This document shows, piece after piece, positions 47,720-57,402 of a DNA stretch of 64,000 bases. Source of the DNA: Pseudomonas aylmerensis (lineage in GTDB: Bacteria; Pseudomonadota; Gammaproteobacteria; Pseudomonadales; Pseudomonadaceae). The notes beneath the pieces were generated by a model. It worked only from the letters and a program-made list of their open reading frames with translations, had not been told where the DNA came from and did not search any database. A program made the translations under genes and the position numbers. The number at the start of each line of letters is the position of its first letter. The stretch's first letter is position 1. The stretch is from assembly GCF_001702265.1 (NCBI RefSeq), contig NZ_MAUE01000017.1, positions 1 through 64,000 of the forward strand, in the 5' to 3' direction.

Positions 47720-48646
47720 TTACCCTGCCATCGCCAGGCGGTTGCGGCCTTCGCGCTTGGCCACGTACAAAGCGTTATCGGCCCGGCGCAGCAGGCTTTC
47801 GGCTGACTCTGCGGCCAGCAAGGTCGAGCAGCCGAGGCTCACCGTCAATTCGATCCGTTTACCCTCCGCCGAATAATCCTGGGCCTGTGCCGCCTGGCGC
47901 AGGCGTTCGCCGACCATTGCGGCTGCATCCCGGCCGGTGTTCGACAGCAGGATCAGAAACTCTTCCCCACCAAACCTGAAGACCATGTCGACATTGCGCA
48001 ACTGGGCCTTGATCGCTCCGGCGACGGCGCGCAGGACGTTATCGCCGGCGGCGTGGCCGTAGGTGTCGTTGATGTTCTTGAAGTGGTCGATGTCCAGCAT
48101 CAGCAGCGACAGCGGGTTCAGGTGACGACGTGCCATGTCGATTTCGCGTTGCAGGGTCTGGTCCATGGCAATCCGGTTGCCGGTCTCGGTCAGTGGGTCA
48201 CGCAGCGCGCTGCGGGTGGCGGCGCGGTAGAGCAGGGCGTTGCGCATCGGGTAGAGCAAAGTGGCCAGTAGCGATTCCAGCTGGCCGAGTTCCTCTTCCA
48301 GCAGGCGCTGGTTGCGCCGGAAAATCAGCTCGCCCAGGTGCTCGCCTTCGTGGCTCAGGCTATAGCTCATCGAATGGTGGCCGCGATGACCGAACTCCAG
48401 GCGCAAATCGCTGGCAGCGTGGCGATATTGCAGGGCGTCCAGCGGCACCAGGCGCTGGATCTCGCGGAAAAACGTCGCGAGGATGCGCTCCGGTTCCAGG
48501 CTGGTCTGCAGTTGCATGCCCAGTTGCTGGCGAAGTTGCAGAAGGGTGATGGGACGGCGCGGCAGGAGGGACGGCTGACCAAAGCCCAGGCGTTGCAATT
48601 TGGCACTGTCGAAGTCAATTGCGTTGGTCTGGGTGGGTGTTTTCAT
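47720..48646 (-). CDS. Diguanylate cyclase (cytoplasmic GGDEF protein)
   Basis: A 308-residue protein. Residues about 30-135 form a GAF-like region without membrane helices. The GGDEF domain (about 145-305) has GGEEF at 226-230, the LMLDIDHFKNINDTYGHAAGD metal/substrate loop and an RxxD inhibitory site (Arg217, Asp220), so it should be an active, feedback-regulated c-di-GMP synthase. Start ATG 48646 (MKTPTQTN), with GAGG ten bases upstream. It converges with the TenA-like gene, and its promoter lies in 48647-48972. Confidence 0.93.
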   Translation of the reverse strand: MKTPTQTNAIDFDSAKLQRLGFGQPSLLPRRPITLLQLRQQLGMQLQTSLEPERILATFFREIQRLVPLDALQYRHAASDLRLEFGHRGHHSMSYSLSHEGEHLGELIFRRNQRLLEEELGQLESLLATLLYPMRNALLYRAATRSALRDPLTETGNRIAMDQTLQREIDMARRHLNPLSLLMLDIDHFKNINDTYGHAAGDNVLRAVAGAIKAQLRNVDMVFRFGGEEFLILLSNTGRDAAAMVGERLRQAAQAQDYSAEGKRIELTVSLGCSTLLAAESAESLLRRADNALYVAKREGRNRLAMAG

Positions 48647-48972
48647 AAACGATCGGCCTCTAAGCACTTGGCAGTCTTACAGGCTCGATGAGAGTGGCGA
48701 GTGCCAAGCGTCTTACTGTTCCTTCAGTTCCGTAAAACATGGGAATAGTTTAAACCGCTTTACAGTGGGTTATAACCCCTGGGCACTGCCGCACGTCTTG
48801 TCATCGCGTAACCTGCTTGAAAGAGGTTAGAGCCAGATCCATGCCAATTGGTTTTAACTAAATTAAAACCCTTATAAATCAATCGCCTTCTTTTGGGGTT
48901 AAACCGGCAAGCAAAGACTGACGCCAGTTATTTGGCAAACAAGGGCCGGCGCTGCCACCGGCCCGCTCGGCG
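48647..48972. other. Intergenic region with a hairpin after the MFS gene
   Basis: 326 bp between the 5' end of the diguanylate cyclase and the 3' end of the MFS gene, both on the minus strand. A perfect GGGCCGG/CCGGCCC hairpin at 48943-48964 is a probable terminator for the MFS transcript, though its T-run is poor. The AT-rich stretch 48725-48900 probably holds the cyclase promoter. No gene is seen. Confidence 0.6.
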
Positions 48973-50247
48973 TTACTGTTTTTGTGGATCGAACTGTTTA
49001 TCGCGGATAAACAGTGCCGGGATCACCCCGCAGATAAAGTACGCGCCGCCCATCACCAGAAAGCCCACGCCGATGGAGCCGTGGGATGCCAGGAAACCAA
49101 TGGCGGCTGGCGCCACGGCAGCACCGATGCGGCCGATGTTGTAGGCCCCACCCACTGCCGAACCGCGAAACTTGGCTTCGAAGCTTTCAGTCATGTAGGT
49201 GGCGTTGACGCCATAGGGAATCCCGTACAGGAAGCCGAACACCACCAACATCCACAAGATATTCTCGGGGCTTTGGAACAGTACGATCACCGGCAGGAAG
49301 ATCGCGGTGCCCAACGCACCCACGGCAAACACCGTACGCCGACCCAGGCGGTCCGCCGCCAGGCCGGCGAGGATCTTGCCGAAGATCATCGCCGCGTAGG
49401 TGCCGACCATGTAGCTGGTCATCGACTTGAAGTTCATCCCCAGCTCGCTTTCCAGGTACGACGGCATCCAGTTGTTCACGCCGTAGTAGCCGAACTGCAG
49501 GAAGCCTGCGGTGAGGGCCCAGAGCAGGAACATGCGGCTGGCTTTTGGATCGCTGAAAATCAGTTTGAACATGCCGTCGGGCTTGCTCTTCTGCGCGAGT
49601 CGGGTGCCATCGGCTTTCTGCCGCGCGCGTTCGGCGCGGGCCGTCAGCCAGGCCTGGGGTTCCGGAACCAGGCGTTGCATCAGGACTGCGAGGACCACCG
49701 GGATGATCGCCACGTAGAACAGCCAGCGCCAGCCGTGTTCAGGCAAGATCCAGCCGGCCAGCAAGGTGGCGACGATATACCCCACCGACCAGCCCGCCTG
49801 CAGCGTGCCGAGGACGGTGGTGCGATAGCGCGTCGGCACGTATTCGGCCATCAGGGTGTTGCACGCCACGTACAGCGCGCCTAGGCCGAGGGAGGCGAAA
49901 AACCGCGTGCTCGCAAACTGCCAATAGCTGTGGGTCATGCCCAGGATGGCGGTGCCGACAGAGAACAGCACGATGCTCCACACCACGGTTTTCACCCGGC
50001 CAAAGCGATCGCAGGCCCAGCCGCCGTAGATCCCGCCGATGGCCATGCCGGCCAGGGTGAAACTGCCCAGGCTGCCGGCTTCGACGCTGCTCAGGCCGAA
50101 CTCGGCTTTGAGGCTGCTGAGGCTGTAGGACAGCAGCATCAGGTCGGCACCATCGATCAGCAGGCCGAGGAAGCAAAAGATGAATACGATGATCCACAGG
50201 TGGTTTTTGGCAGGCGACAACGCGCCCGCCGATGCGGCGACTTCCAT
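48973..50247 (-). CDS. MFS transporter, aromatic/organic acid:H+ symporter type
   Basis: A 424-residue permease with 12 predicted membrane helices. The AAHS-type opening IDGADLMLLSYSLSSL, the loop 2-3 motif GWACDRFGRVKT and the loop 8-9 motif LAADRLGRRTV place it among carboxylate symporters of the MFS. ATG 50247 follows AAGGTATCGCT. It sits 55 bp downstream of the acyl-CoA dehydrogenase on the same strand and presumably imports the acid that the CoA-dependent pathway in this cluster degrades. Confidence 0.9.
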   Translation of the reverse strand: MEVAASAGALSPAKNHLWIIVFIFCFLGLLIDGADLMLLSYSLSSLKAEFGLSSVEAGSLGSFTLAGMAIGGIYGGWACDRFGRVKTVVWSIVLFSVGTAILGMTHSYWQFASTRFFASLGLGALYVACNTLMAEYVPTRYRTTVLGTLQAGWSVGYIVATLLAGWILPEHGWRWLFYVAIIPVVLAVLMQRLVPEPQAWLTARAERARQKADGTRLAQKSKPDGMFKLIFSDPKASRMFLLWALTAGFLQFGYYGVNNWMPSYLESELGMNFKSMTSYMVGTYAAMIFGKILAGLAADRLGRRTVFAVGALGTAIFLPVIVLFQSPENILWMLVVFGFLYGIPYGVNATYMTESFEAKFRGSAVGGAYNIGRIGAAVAPAAIGFLASHGSIGVGFLVMGGAYFICGVIPALFIRDKQFDPQKQ

Positions 50248-50302
50248 AGCGATACCTTGTTTGTAGTTGTTAGGGCATTGGGTATGGGTATTGCGGTGAG
50301 TC

Positions 50303-51457
50303 CTAGCGCTGCGCCGCGCGAATCATGTTGCGGGCGATCACCAGTTGCTGGATTTGCGTAGTGCCTTCATATAGGCGGAACAGGCGCACATCCCGGTAAA
50401 ACCGTTCGATGGCGTACTCGCTGATATAGCCGGCACCCCCATGGATCTGCACACAACGGTCGGCTACCCGCCCGCACATTTCCGTGGCGAACATCTTCGA
50501 GCACGAGGCTTCTGTACCGATGTCCTGGCCTTCGTCGCGTCTGCGCGCGGCGTCGAGCACCATGCAACGGGCGGCGTAGATCTCGGCCTTGCTGTCGGCG
50601 AGCATGGCCTGGATCAGTTGGAATTCGGCAATCGGCTGGCCGAATTGCTTGCGTTCGATGGCGTAGTTCAGCGCGTCGTTGAGCATGCGCTCAGCCGCTC
50701 CCACGCTGACGGCCGCGATGTGCAGGCGCCCCTTGTCGAGGACCTTCATCGCGGTCTTGAAGCCCACGCCTTCGACGCCGCCGATCAATTGGCTGGCCGG
50801 AACGCGCACGTTGTCGAAGATCACATCGCTGGTGTGCGCACCTTGCTGGCCCATCTTGTGGTCGCGCTTGCCCAGCGACAGTCCCGGTGTTTCACGTTCG
50901 ACGATAAACGCGCTGATACCGCCCGAGCCGCGAATCGCCGTGTCAGTGCGGGCCATCACCGTGAAAATCCCGGCGTGGGGCGCGTTGGTGATAAAGCGCT
51001 TGGTGCCGTTGATCACATAGTGATCGCCGTCGCGCACTGCGGTGGTTTTCAGCGAGGCGGCATCCGAGCCCGAGTCCGGTTCGGTGAGGCAGAACGAACT
51101 GAGCAGCTCGCCGCTGGCCAGCAACGGCAGGTAATGCGCCTTCTGCGCTTCGGTGCCATCGAGCAGTATGCCGATGGAGCCGATGCCGTTGTTGGTGCCG
51201 AAGTAGGAGCGGAAGGCGGGGGAGGTGCGCCCCAGCTCAAAGGCGATGGTCACCTCTTCTTCCATGGTCAGCCCCAGGCCGCCGTAGGCTTCGGGAATGG
51301 TCAGGCCGAACAGGCCCATTTCCTGGAATTGGCTGACGATGTCCGCCGGGATTTCATCGGTCTCGGCGACTTCGTTTTCCCGTGGGATCAGCGCTTCGTT
51401 GACGAACTGCGCAATGGCGTCCACCAGGATATGAAGTGTTTGCGGGTCTCGGATCAT
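50303..51457 (-). CDS. Acyl-CoA dehydrogenase
   Basis: A 384-residue flavoprotein with the family signatures CLTEPDSGSDAASLKT and QIHGGAGYISEY. Catalytic base Glu364 (RLYEGTTQIQQL) is in the short/medium-chain position. It would introduce the alpha-beta double bond in an acyl-CoA, passing electrons to ETF. Start ATG 51457 is chosen because GAGGA is six bases upstream; ATG 51463 lies directly on that RBS. It is in a minus-strand unit after the IclR gene (69-bp gap) and before the MFS gene. Confidence 0.94.
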   Translation of the reverse strand: MIRDPQTLHILVDAIAQFVNEALIPRENEVAETDEIPADIVSQFQEMGLFGLTIPEAYGGLGLTMEEEVTIAFELGRTSPAFRSYFGTNNGIGSIGILLDGTEAQKAHYLPLLASGELLSSFCLTEPDSGSDAASLKTTAVRDGDHYVINGTKRFITNAPHAGIFTVMARTDTAIRGSGGISAFIVERETPGLSLGKRDHKMGQQGAHTSDVIFDNVRVPASQLIGGVEGVGFKTAMKVLDKGRLHIAAVSVGAAERMLNDALNYAIERKQFGQPIAEFQLIQAMLADSKAEIYAARCMVLDAARRRDEGQDIGTEASCSKMFATEMCGRVADRCVQIHGGAGYISEYAIERFYRDVRLFRLYEGTTQIQQLVIARNMIRAAQR

Positions 51458-51526
51458 GTGCATTCCTCAGCGGCCCGTTCAGCGGGCCTGTTATCGTCAA
51501 TCTGCCGAGGCCGCACACCGATCCAG

Positions 51527-52384
51527 CTAGCGGGTGGCGGCCACGATATTGTTCACCATGTGCTTGAGGCGCGGTCCGATGTCGTCTTCGAGTTTCTCCC
51601 GGGAAAGGTGAAAGCTCGGTCCGCCACAGTTGAACGCCAGCAAGCCATGTTGTGGGTGCAGCAGCGGTACGGCGATGGCGTTTACATCGCGGTGCCACTC
51701 TCCGATCGACATGCAATAGCCGAAGTCGGTGTAGTCCCTGAACGCGCGTTCCAGCCCCTTGCGCAGTGTCGGCCAGTCCTCCAGATGACGCTGGCGGATA
51801 TGGTCGAGCATGAACTCGCGCTCGTTTTCCGGCATCGCCGCCAGGCAGGCGCGGCCTGCCGAACTCAAGTGCAATGGCAGGCGCGTACCGACCTGGCGGC
51901 GCATCGTCATGTTCGCTTCGCCCTGGACCACGTCCAGGTAGACCATGTCCAGGCGGTCCCGGGTGGCCATGGCAACGGCCGCCTGGGCGTACTTGGCCAT
52001 CGTCTCCATCAACGGGTGGGCCACGGCCCGGATCGACAGGTTCGACAGCATCGCGTAACCGAAGGCCATCACGCCCACATCCAACTGGTACCGGCCTGAC
52101 TGCGGCAGGTGCTTGAGGTAACCCAAGCGGGTCAACGTGTGGGTCATGCGGGTGATCGTCGGTTTCGGCAGCCCGGTCTTGCGCGCCAGTTCCTGGTTGC
52201 CCAGCACACTTTCGCTGGGCGTGAAGCAGCGCAGCAGTTCCAGGCCACGGGCCAGCGCAGTGACGAACTGGCGGTCCTTGTCTTCCTCCTCATCGTTGTT
52301 CATCGGATCAATCAACACATGCTCGAAAGCGTGGTTGCCAGCCGGGACTTCTGAGCTATCCGGGTCCGCGTTTTGACGGCGCAT
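51527..52384 (-). CDS. IclR-family transcriptional regulator
   Basis: A 285-residue regulator. The winged helix-turn-helix is around residues 35-95 (FVTALARGLELLRCF, LPKPTITRMTHTL) and the IclR effector domain follows (GRACLAAMPENE, AIAVPLLHPQHGLLAFN). Start ATG 52384 has GAGGCTTAAC upstream; an ATG-like start four codons earlier lacks an RBS. It faces the enoyl-CoA hydratase operon across a 262-bp gap holding two matching palindromes and probably controls both directions in response to a pathway acid or CoA ester. Confidence 0.93.
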   Translation of the reverse strand: MRRQNADPDSSEVPAGNHAFEHVLIDPMNNDEEEDKDRQFVTALARGLELLRCFTPSESVLGNQELARKTGLPKPTITRMTHTLTRLGYLKHLPQSGRYQLDVGVMAFGYAMLSNLSIRAVAHPLMETMAKYAQAAVAMATRDRLDMVYLDVVQGEANMTMRRQVGTRLPLHLSSAGRACLAAMPENEREFMLDHIRQRHLEDWPTLRKGLERAFRDYTDFGYCMSIGEWHRDVNAIAVPLLHPQHGLLAFNCGGPSFHLSREKLEDDIGPRLKHMVNNIVAATR

Positions 52385-52427
52385 GTTAAGCCTCATTTTT
52401 TTATAAAATCAACAAAACAAAATTCTA

Positions 52428-52442
52428 TTCCGCACAGCGAAA
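52428..52442. promoter_or_regulatory. Probable IclR operator, copy 1
   Basis: TTCCGCACAGCGAAA is an inverted repeat (TT.CGC, spacer ACA, GCGAAA), 44 bp upstream of the IclR start, and a near-identical copy of 52588-52602. Palindromes of this design are typical IclR-family sites. Assignment to this regulator is inference from position. Confidence 0.75.
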
Positions 52443-52587
52443 CAAAGCAAGATATTGAGGTTTTCCGATGCTTGCTTATAAAAGCTGTGTAAACAGCGGG
52501 TTAGCGGCTATTTTCAAATGGATTGGGGTTTTTACGTTTACACCTGCAGGGTCGATACTTATGATCATGGCTAAATACGGAATGTTA

Positions 52588-52602
52588 TTTCGCACAGCGA
52601 AA
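52588..52602. promoter_or_regulatory. Probable IclR operator, copy 2
   Basis: TTTCGCACAGCGAAA is a perfect inverted repeat (six-base arms, ACA spacer), 45 bp before the enoyl-CoA hydratase start. The shared core with copy 1 extends to CGCACAGCGAAACAA. The symmetric placement before each divergent unit supports joint control. Confidence 0.8.
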
Positions 52603-52646
52603 CAAGTGACAGGCCGACTAACAAGAACGTTGCAGCAGGAGTGAAT

Positions 52647-53432
52647 GTGACCAGCGCAGACCAACCCGTGGTAACCCTCGACGTCCACGACAACGGCGTG
52701 GCCGTGGTCCGTATTCATCGCCCCGAGGTCAAGAACGCCCTGAATGCCCAGGTGCGTGAGGCCCTTGCCGAGCATTTTCGGGCACTCGCCAAGCGCCGCG
52801 AGGTGCGTGCGATTGTGCTGACCGGTGGCGCGCAGTTTTTTGTCGCCGGAGCCGATATCAAAGAGTTCGCCAGCGCAGGCGCAATCGATATGTATCGACG
52901 CCACACCGAGTACCTGTGGGAAGCCATCAGCCGTTGCCCCAAACCGGTGATTGCCGCGGTCAACGGGTTTGCCCTGGGCGGCGGTTGCGAGTTGGCGATG
53001 CATTGCGACCTGATCGTCGCCGGCGAATCGGCGCGGTTTGCCCAGCCGGAGGTCAAGCTGGGCTTGATGCCGGGGGCGGGCGGCACCCAGCGGTTGATCC
53101 GCGCGGTGGGTAAGTTCCAGGCGATGCGCATCGCGCTCACCGGATGCATGGTCGGCGCACGAGAAGCCTTGGCGATGGGCATGCTCAGCGAAGTCGTCAG
53201 CGACGACCAGGCCCTGCCTCGGGCGCTGGAGCTGGCGGCGCAGATTGCCGCACTGCCGCCCCTGGCAGTCGAGCAGATCAAGGAAGTGATGCTGGCCGGT
53301 GCCGACCTGCCGCTGGAAAGTGCGCTGGTACTGGAGCGCAAGGCCTTCCAGTTGTTGTTCGATTCAAAGGACCAGAAGGAGGGCGCTGCGGCGTTCTTCG
53401 AGAAACGCACGCCTGAATACCGGGGGGAATAA
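52647..53432 (+). CDS. Enoyl-CoA hydratase/isomerase family protein
   Basis: A 261-residue crotonase-fold enzyme. The oxyanion motif and both catalytic glutamates are in place: Glu115 in ALGGGCELAMHCD and Glu135 in QPEVKLGLMPGAGGTQRL, so hydration of a 2-enoyl-CoA is likely. The start is GTG 52647 with AGGAG five bases upstream; another GTG two codons earlier sits on the RBS. It is the first gene of a plus-strand operon with a dehydrogenase (2-bp gap) and a CoA-transferase, controlled presumably by the IclR regulator. Confidence 0.93.
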   Translation: MTSADQPVVTLDVHDNGVAVVRIHRPEVKNALNAQVREALAEHFRALAKRREVRAIVLTGGAQFFVAGADIKEFASAGAIDMYRRHTEYLWEAISRCPKPVIAAVNGFALGGGCELAMHCDLIVAGESARFAQPEVKLGLMPGAGGTQRLIRAVGKFQAMRIALTGCMVGAREALAMGMLSEVVSDDQALPRALELAAQIAALPPLAVEQIKEVMLAGADLPLESALVLERKAFQLLFDSKDQKEGAAAFFEKRTPEYRGE

Positions 53433-53434
53433 GC

Positions 53435-54964
53435 ATGACCGACACCCTTAATACGTTGGGCCTGGTGGGCACCGGTGTGATGGGCGCGGGCATTGCGCAG
53501 ATCGCCGCTCAAGCCGGTGTGGCGGTGCGCCTGTTCGATGCCCGCGACGGCGCTGCGCAAGCGGCCCGCGACAACCTCGGCGCCACGTTTGCCAAGTTGG
53601 TGGGCAAGGGCAAGATCAGCCAGGCGGCGATGGATGCGGCGTGGGCCAACGTGCAGGTGGTTGAGCTTATCGATGACCTGCAGCATTGCGATCTGGTGGT
53701 CGAAGCCATCGTCGAAAATCTCGACGCCAAGCGCGGCCTGCTGCAACAGCTGGAAGGCATTGTCAGCCCGCATTGCATCCTCGCCACTAACACGTCCTCG
53801 CTGTCCGTGACCGCCATCGCCACCGGCTGTCGCTACCCGGAACGCGTGGCGGGCCTGCACTTTTTCAACCCGGTGCCGTTGATGCGCGTCGTGGAAGTCA
53901 TCGACGGGCTGGCCACGGCGCCGCACGTCGCCACCGCGCTGCTCGCATTGGTTGCACGCATGGGCCATCGCGGCGTGCGCGCCAAGGACACCCCGGGCTT
54001 CATCGTCAACCACGCCGGGCGCGCCTATGGCACTGAAGCCCTGAAGATGCTCGACGAAGGCATTGCCGCGCGGGGCGATATCGACCGCATCCTGCGTGAC
54101 GGCGCCGGCTTCCGCATGGGGCCGCTGGAACTGCTCGACCTCACCGGCCTGGACGTGTCACACCCGGTGATGGAATCGATCTACACCCAGTTCTACCAGG
54201 AGCCGCGCTACCGGCCGTCACCGCTGACCCGGCAGATGCTGGTGGGCGGGCGCCTCGGGCGCAAGACCGGACAGGGTTTCTACCGCTATGAAAACGGTCA
54301 GGTGGTGGACGCCCCGCAGCCTCAGCCCGTACCGACGGTGCGGCAACAGCCACCGGTGTGGATCGCCACCGAAAACAGCGAAGACCATGCGCGCCTCAGT
54401 GCCTTGTTGATCGACCTCGGCGCCCAGCTGGAAAACACCCCACAACCGTCGGCAGAGGCGCTGTGCCTGCTGGCACCTTATGGGCGGGACGCGACCAGCG
54501 CGTCGGTGCACTTCGGCACCGACCCGGCGCGCACCGTGTGCATCGATGTGCTGACGGACCTGTCGCGCCAGCGCACCCTGATGCAAACCCCCCTGACCTC
54601 TGCCGCCATGCGTGATGCCGCGCATGCCTTGCTCGCGGCGGATGGCGTCGGGGTGACCGTGATCGGTGACAGTGTCGGTTTTGTCGCCCAGCGCACCCTG
54701 GCGATGGTGGTCAACCTCGGCTGCGACATCGCCCAGCAACGGATCGCCACCCCCGCCGATATCGACCAGGCGGTGCAATTGGGCCTGGGCTATCCCAACG
54801 GCCCGCTGGCCTGGGGCGATGCACTTGGCCCGCAGAGAATACTGACAATTTTGCAGCGCATGAGCGAGCTCACCCATGACCCGCGCTACCGCCCCAGTCC
54901 CTGGTTGCGGCGGCGGGCGTTGCTGGGGATTTCCCTGCGCCATGAAGAGCCGGCAGTCGGCTGA
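53435..54964 (+). CDS. 3-hydroxyacyl-CoA dehydrogenase (PaaH-type)
   Basis: A 509-residue NAD-dependent enzyme. The Rossmann motif GTGVMG is at 12-17, the catalytic histidine is in GLHFFNPVPLMRVVEV, and TPGFIVNHAGRAYGTEAL begins the first C-terminal domain. A second C-terminal HCDH domain follows (residues about 405-495), as in the long monofunctional PaaH-type enzymes rather than the FadB fusion. It oxidises the 3-hydroxyacyl-CoA made by the hydratase just upstream. RBS GGGGGAATAAGC. Confidence 0.94.
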   Translation: MTDTLNTLGLVGTGVMGAGIAQIAAQAGVAVRLFDARDGAAQAARDNLGATFAKLVGKGKISQAAMDAAWANVQVVELIDDLQHCDLVVEAIVENLDAKRGLLQQLEGIVSPHCILATNTSSLSVTAIATGCRYPERVAGLHFFNPVPLMRVVEVIDGLATAPHVATALLALVARMGHRGVRAKDTPGFIVNHAGRAYGTEALKMLDEGIAARGDIDRILRDGAGFRMGPLELLDLTGLDVSHPVMESIYTQFYQEPRYRPSPLTRQMLVGGRLGRKTGQGFYRYENGQVVDAPQPQPVPTVRQQPPVWIATENSEDHARLSALLIDLGAQLENTPQPSAEALCLLAPYGRDATSASVHFGTDPARTVCIDVLTDLSRQRTLMQTPLTSAAMRDAAHALLAADGVGVTVIGDSVGFVAQRTLAMVVNLGCDIAQQRIATPADIDQAVQLGLGYPNGPLAWGDALGPQRILTILQRMSELTHDPRYRPSPWLRRRALLGISLRHEEPAVG

Positions 54965-54990
54965 TTTCCCAACCTCACAGGATAAGAACA

Positions 54991-56223
54991 ATGGGTGCAT
55001 TGACAGGTTTGCGGGTACTGGATTTAAGCCGTGTGTTGGCCGGCCCGTGGTGTGGGCAAGTGCTGGCGGACCTCGGCGCGGAAGTGATCAAGATCGAACG
55101 GCCGCAAAGCGGTGACGACACACGCGGCTGGGGCCCGCCGTGGATGAAGACCGACACCGGCGAGTCGTCCGGGCAGGCGTCTTATTACCAGTCCACCAAT
55201 CGCGGCAAATTGTCGGTGGCTATCGATCTGGCCAGCACGGAGGGGCAAGAGTTGGTACGGGCGCTGGCGGCGAGTTCCGATGTGTTGATCGAGAATTATA
55301 AGGCCGGTTCCCTGGCCCGCTACGGCCTGGATTACGCGACCCTGGCAGAGATCAATCCACGCCTGGTGTATTGCTCCATCACCGGTTTTGGCCAGACCGG
55401 CCCGCGTGCCGAAGAACCGGGCTACGACTTCATCATCCAGGGCATCGGTGGCCTGATGAGCATCACCGGCGAGCGTGACGATCTGCCGGGCGGCGGCCCG
55501 CAAAAAGTCGGCGTGGCCTTTTCCGACCTGATGACCGGCCTGTATTCCACGGTGGCGATCCAGGCCGCGCTGCTCAGCCGCGAGCGCACAGGCGTCGGCC
55601 AGCATATCGACATGGCCTTGCTCGACGTGCAGGTCGCGACTTTGGCCAACCAGAGCATGAACTACCTGGCCTCGGGCAAGGTGCCGCAGCGCTATGGCAA
55701 CGCCCACGCCAATATCGTGCCTTACCAGGTGTTCCGGGCAGCCGACCGCGACTTCATCATTGCCTGTGGCAACGACAGCCAGTTCGTCGCGTTGTGCCAG
55801 AGCATCGGCTTGCCGCACCTGCCGGATGACCCGCGCTTTCGCCGCAATGCCGACCGCGTGGCCCATCGCGCCGAGATCGTCGAGTTGCTCTCGGCGCACT
55901 TTCTCGAGCGTACGGCCGATGAGTGGGTGGCGTGCATTCACGCCTCGAAGGTGCCGGTGGGGGCGATCAACTCCATCGCGCAATCGCTGGAAGAGCCGCA
56001 AGTGATCGCGCGCAACTTGATGGTGAAAATCCCCCACCCGCAGAATCCCGATTTCGCCATGGTCGGCAGCCCGATCAAGATGTCCGGGACGCCGGTGGAA
56101 TATGTGCGGCCGGCGCCGATGCTGGGGCAACACACCGATGATATTCTCGGGCAGCGGCTGGGCCTGTCGGCTGAGCAACTGGCACACCTCAAGGCGCGCG
56201 GTATCGTCGAGCAGCAGGGCTAG
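54991..56223 (+). CDS. CaiB/BaiF family (class III) CoA-transferase
   Basis: A 410-residue family III CoA-transferase. It has the N-terminal [17 protein letters not shown], the CoA-binding [15 protein letters not shown] and the candidate catalytic Asp179 ([13 protein letters not shown]). Such enzymes move CoA between acids, typically from a succinyl- or acyl-CoA donor, so it is probably the activation step for the substrate of this cluster. AGGATAAGAACA precedes ATG 54991. It is the last gene of the operon; its stop overlaps the lldD-like stop by four bases, tail to tail. Confidence 0.93.
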   Translation: MGALTGLRVLDLSRVLAGPWCGQVLADLGAEVIKIERPQSGDDTRGWGPPWMKTDTGESSGQASYYQSTNRGKLSVAIDLASTEGQELVRALAASSDVLIENYKAGSLARYGLDYATLAEINPRLVYCSITGFGQTGPRAEEPGYDFIIQGIGGLMSITGERDDLPGGGPQKVGVAFSDLMTGLYSTVAIQAALLSRERTGVGQHIDMALLDVQVATLANQSMNYLASGKVPQRYGNAHANIVPYQVFRAADRDFIIACGNDSQFVALCQSIGLPHLPDDPRFRRNADRVAHRAEIVELLSAHFLERTADEWVACIHASKVPVGAINSIAQSLEEPQVIARNLMVKIPHPQNPDFAMVGSPIKMSGTPVEYVRPAPMLGQHTDDILGQRLGLSAEQLAHLKARGIVEQQG

Positions 56224-57350
56224 ACCAGGGTGGTGCGGTCGATCTGGTCGATCGAAGTGACGCCGGTCAGGGTCATGGCCACGCGCATTTCCTTGGCGAA
56301 GATATCCAGCAGGTTCTCCACCCCGTGCTGGCCATCGGCGGCCAGTGCATAGGCAGTCGCGCGGCCCAGCAGGCACGCCTTGGCGCCCAGGGCGAGCATG
56401 CGCACCACGTCCAGTCCGGAACGGATGCCGGAGTCGACCAGCACCGTGAGGTCATCGCCGACCGCATCGGCAATCGGTGGCAGCGCCTTGGCGGTGGACA
56501 GCACGCCGTCGAGCTGGCGGCCACCATGGTTGGAGACCACGATGCCATCGGCGCCAAAACTCACAGCGTCCTTAGCGTCCTGCGGGTCGAGGATGCCCTT
56601 GATGATCATCGGGCCCTTCCAGAACTCGCGGATCCACTCCAGGTCTTTCCAACTGATCGACGGGTCGAAGTTGTTGGCCAGCCAGCCAATGTAGTCTTCC
56701 AGGTGCGTCGGTTTGCCGAGGTATCTGGAGATATTGCCGAGGTCGTGCGGACGTCCCATCAGGCCCACATCGAAGGCCCATTGTGGCTTGGTGACGGCCT
56801 GCAGCATGCGCCGCTGTGCCGCGAACGGACCCGACATGCCCGAATGCGCATCGCGATAGCGCGCGCCAGGTGTGGGCATGTCGACCGTGAATACCAGCGT
56901 GGTGACCCCGGCCGCCTGGGCGCGCTCCAGCGCATTGCGCATGAAGCCACGGTCCTTGAGCACATATAGCTGGAACCAGATCGACTGCGGGCTCTGCGAC
57001 GCCACTTCTTCAATCGAACACACCGACACCGTCGACAGGCAGAAGGGAATGCCCTGCTTGGCCGCCGCCTTAGCCGCCTGCACTTCACCGCGTCGCGCGT
57101 ACATGCCGGTCAGGCCGACGGGGCTGAGGATCACCGGCATCGCCAATTCCTGGCCGAACACGCTGGTTTTCAGGCTCAGGTTGTCGACATTGCGCAGGAC
57201 GCGCTGGCGCAGGCTGATCTCGGCCAGGTCCGAACTGTTCGCGCGCATCGTGTGCTCGGCGTAGGCGCCGCCATCGATGTAGTCGAACAGAAAGCGCGGC
57301 AGCTTGCGTTTGGCGGCGGCGCGGTAATCGGAAGCGGACGAGATGATCAT
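56220..57350 (-). CDS. lldD: FMN-dependent 2-hydroxyacid (L-lactate) dehydrogenase, LldD type
   Basis: A 376-residue FMN enzyme close to Lld[19 protein letters not shown] start, [30 protein letters not shown], and the active-site [10 protein letters not shown] with catalytic His275. It oxidises L-lactate or another L-2-hydroxyacid to the keto acid at the membrane. It is not next to lldP or a GntR lldR gene, as the canonical lactate operon is, but lies divergent from a LysR regulator and tail to tail with the CoA-transferase. A different hydroxyacid is therefore possible. The start was placed by family alignment; a 30-codon upstream extension lacks support. Confidence 0.9.
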   Translation of the reverse strand: MIISSASDYRAAAKRKLPRFLFDYIDGGAYAEHTMRANSSDLAEISLRQRVLRNVDNLSLKTSVFGQELAMPVILSPVGLTGMYARRGEVQAAKAAAKQGIPFCLSTVSVCSIEEVASQSPQSIWFQLYVLKDRGFMRNALERAQAAGVTTLVFTVDMPTPGARYRDAHSGMSGPFAAQRRMLQAVTKPQWAFDVGLMGRPHDLGNISRYLGKPTHLEDYIGWLANNFDPSISWKDLEWIREFWKGPMIIKGILDPQDAKDAVSFGADGIVVSNHGGRQLDGVLSTAKALPPIADAVGDDLTVLVDSGIRSGLDVVRMLALGAKACLLGRATAYALAADGQHGVENLLDIFAKEMRVAMTLTGVTSIDQIDRTTLV

Positions 57351-57402
57351 CAACAGTGTCTCCACAAGGCAAGGTGGCTTGAGGATAAGGAAATTTATGG
57401 TA

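Noticed and set aside
52641..53432. Loss of a catalytic glutamate in the enoyl-CoA hydratase (Arg in AMRIALTG)
   Set aside because: On closer alignment that position is not catalytic; the two real glutamates (GGGCE and QPE motifs) are present.
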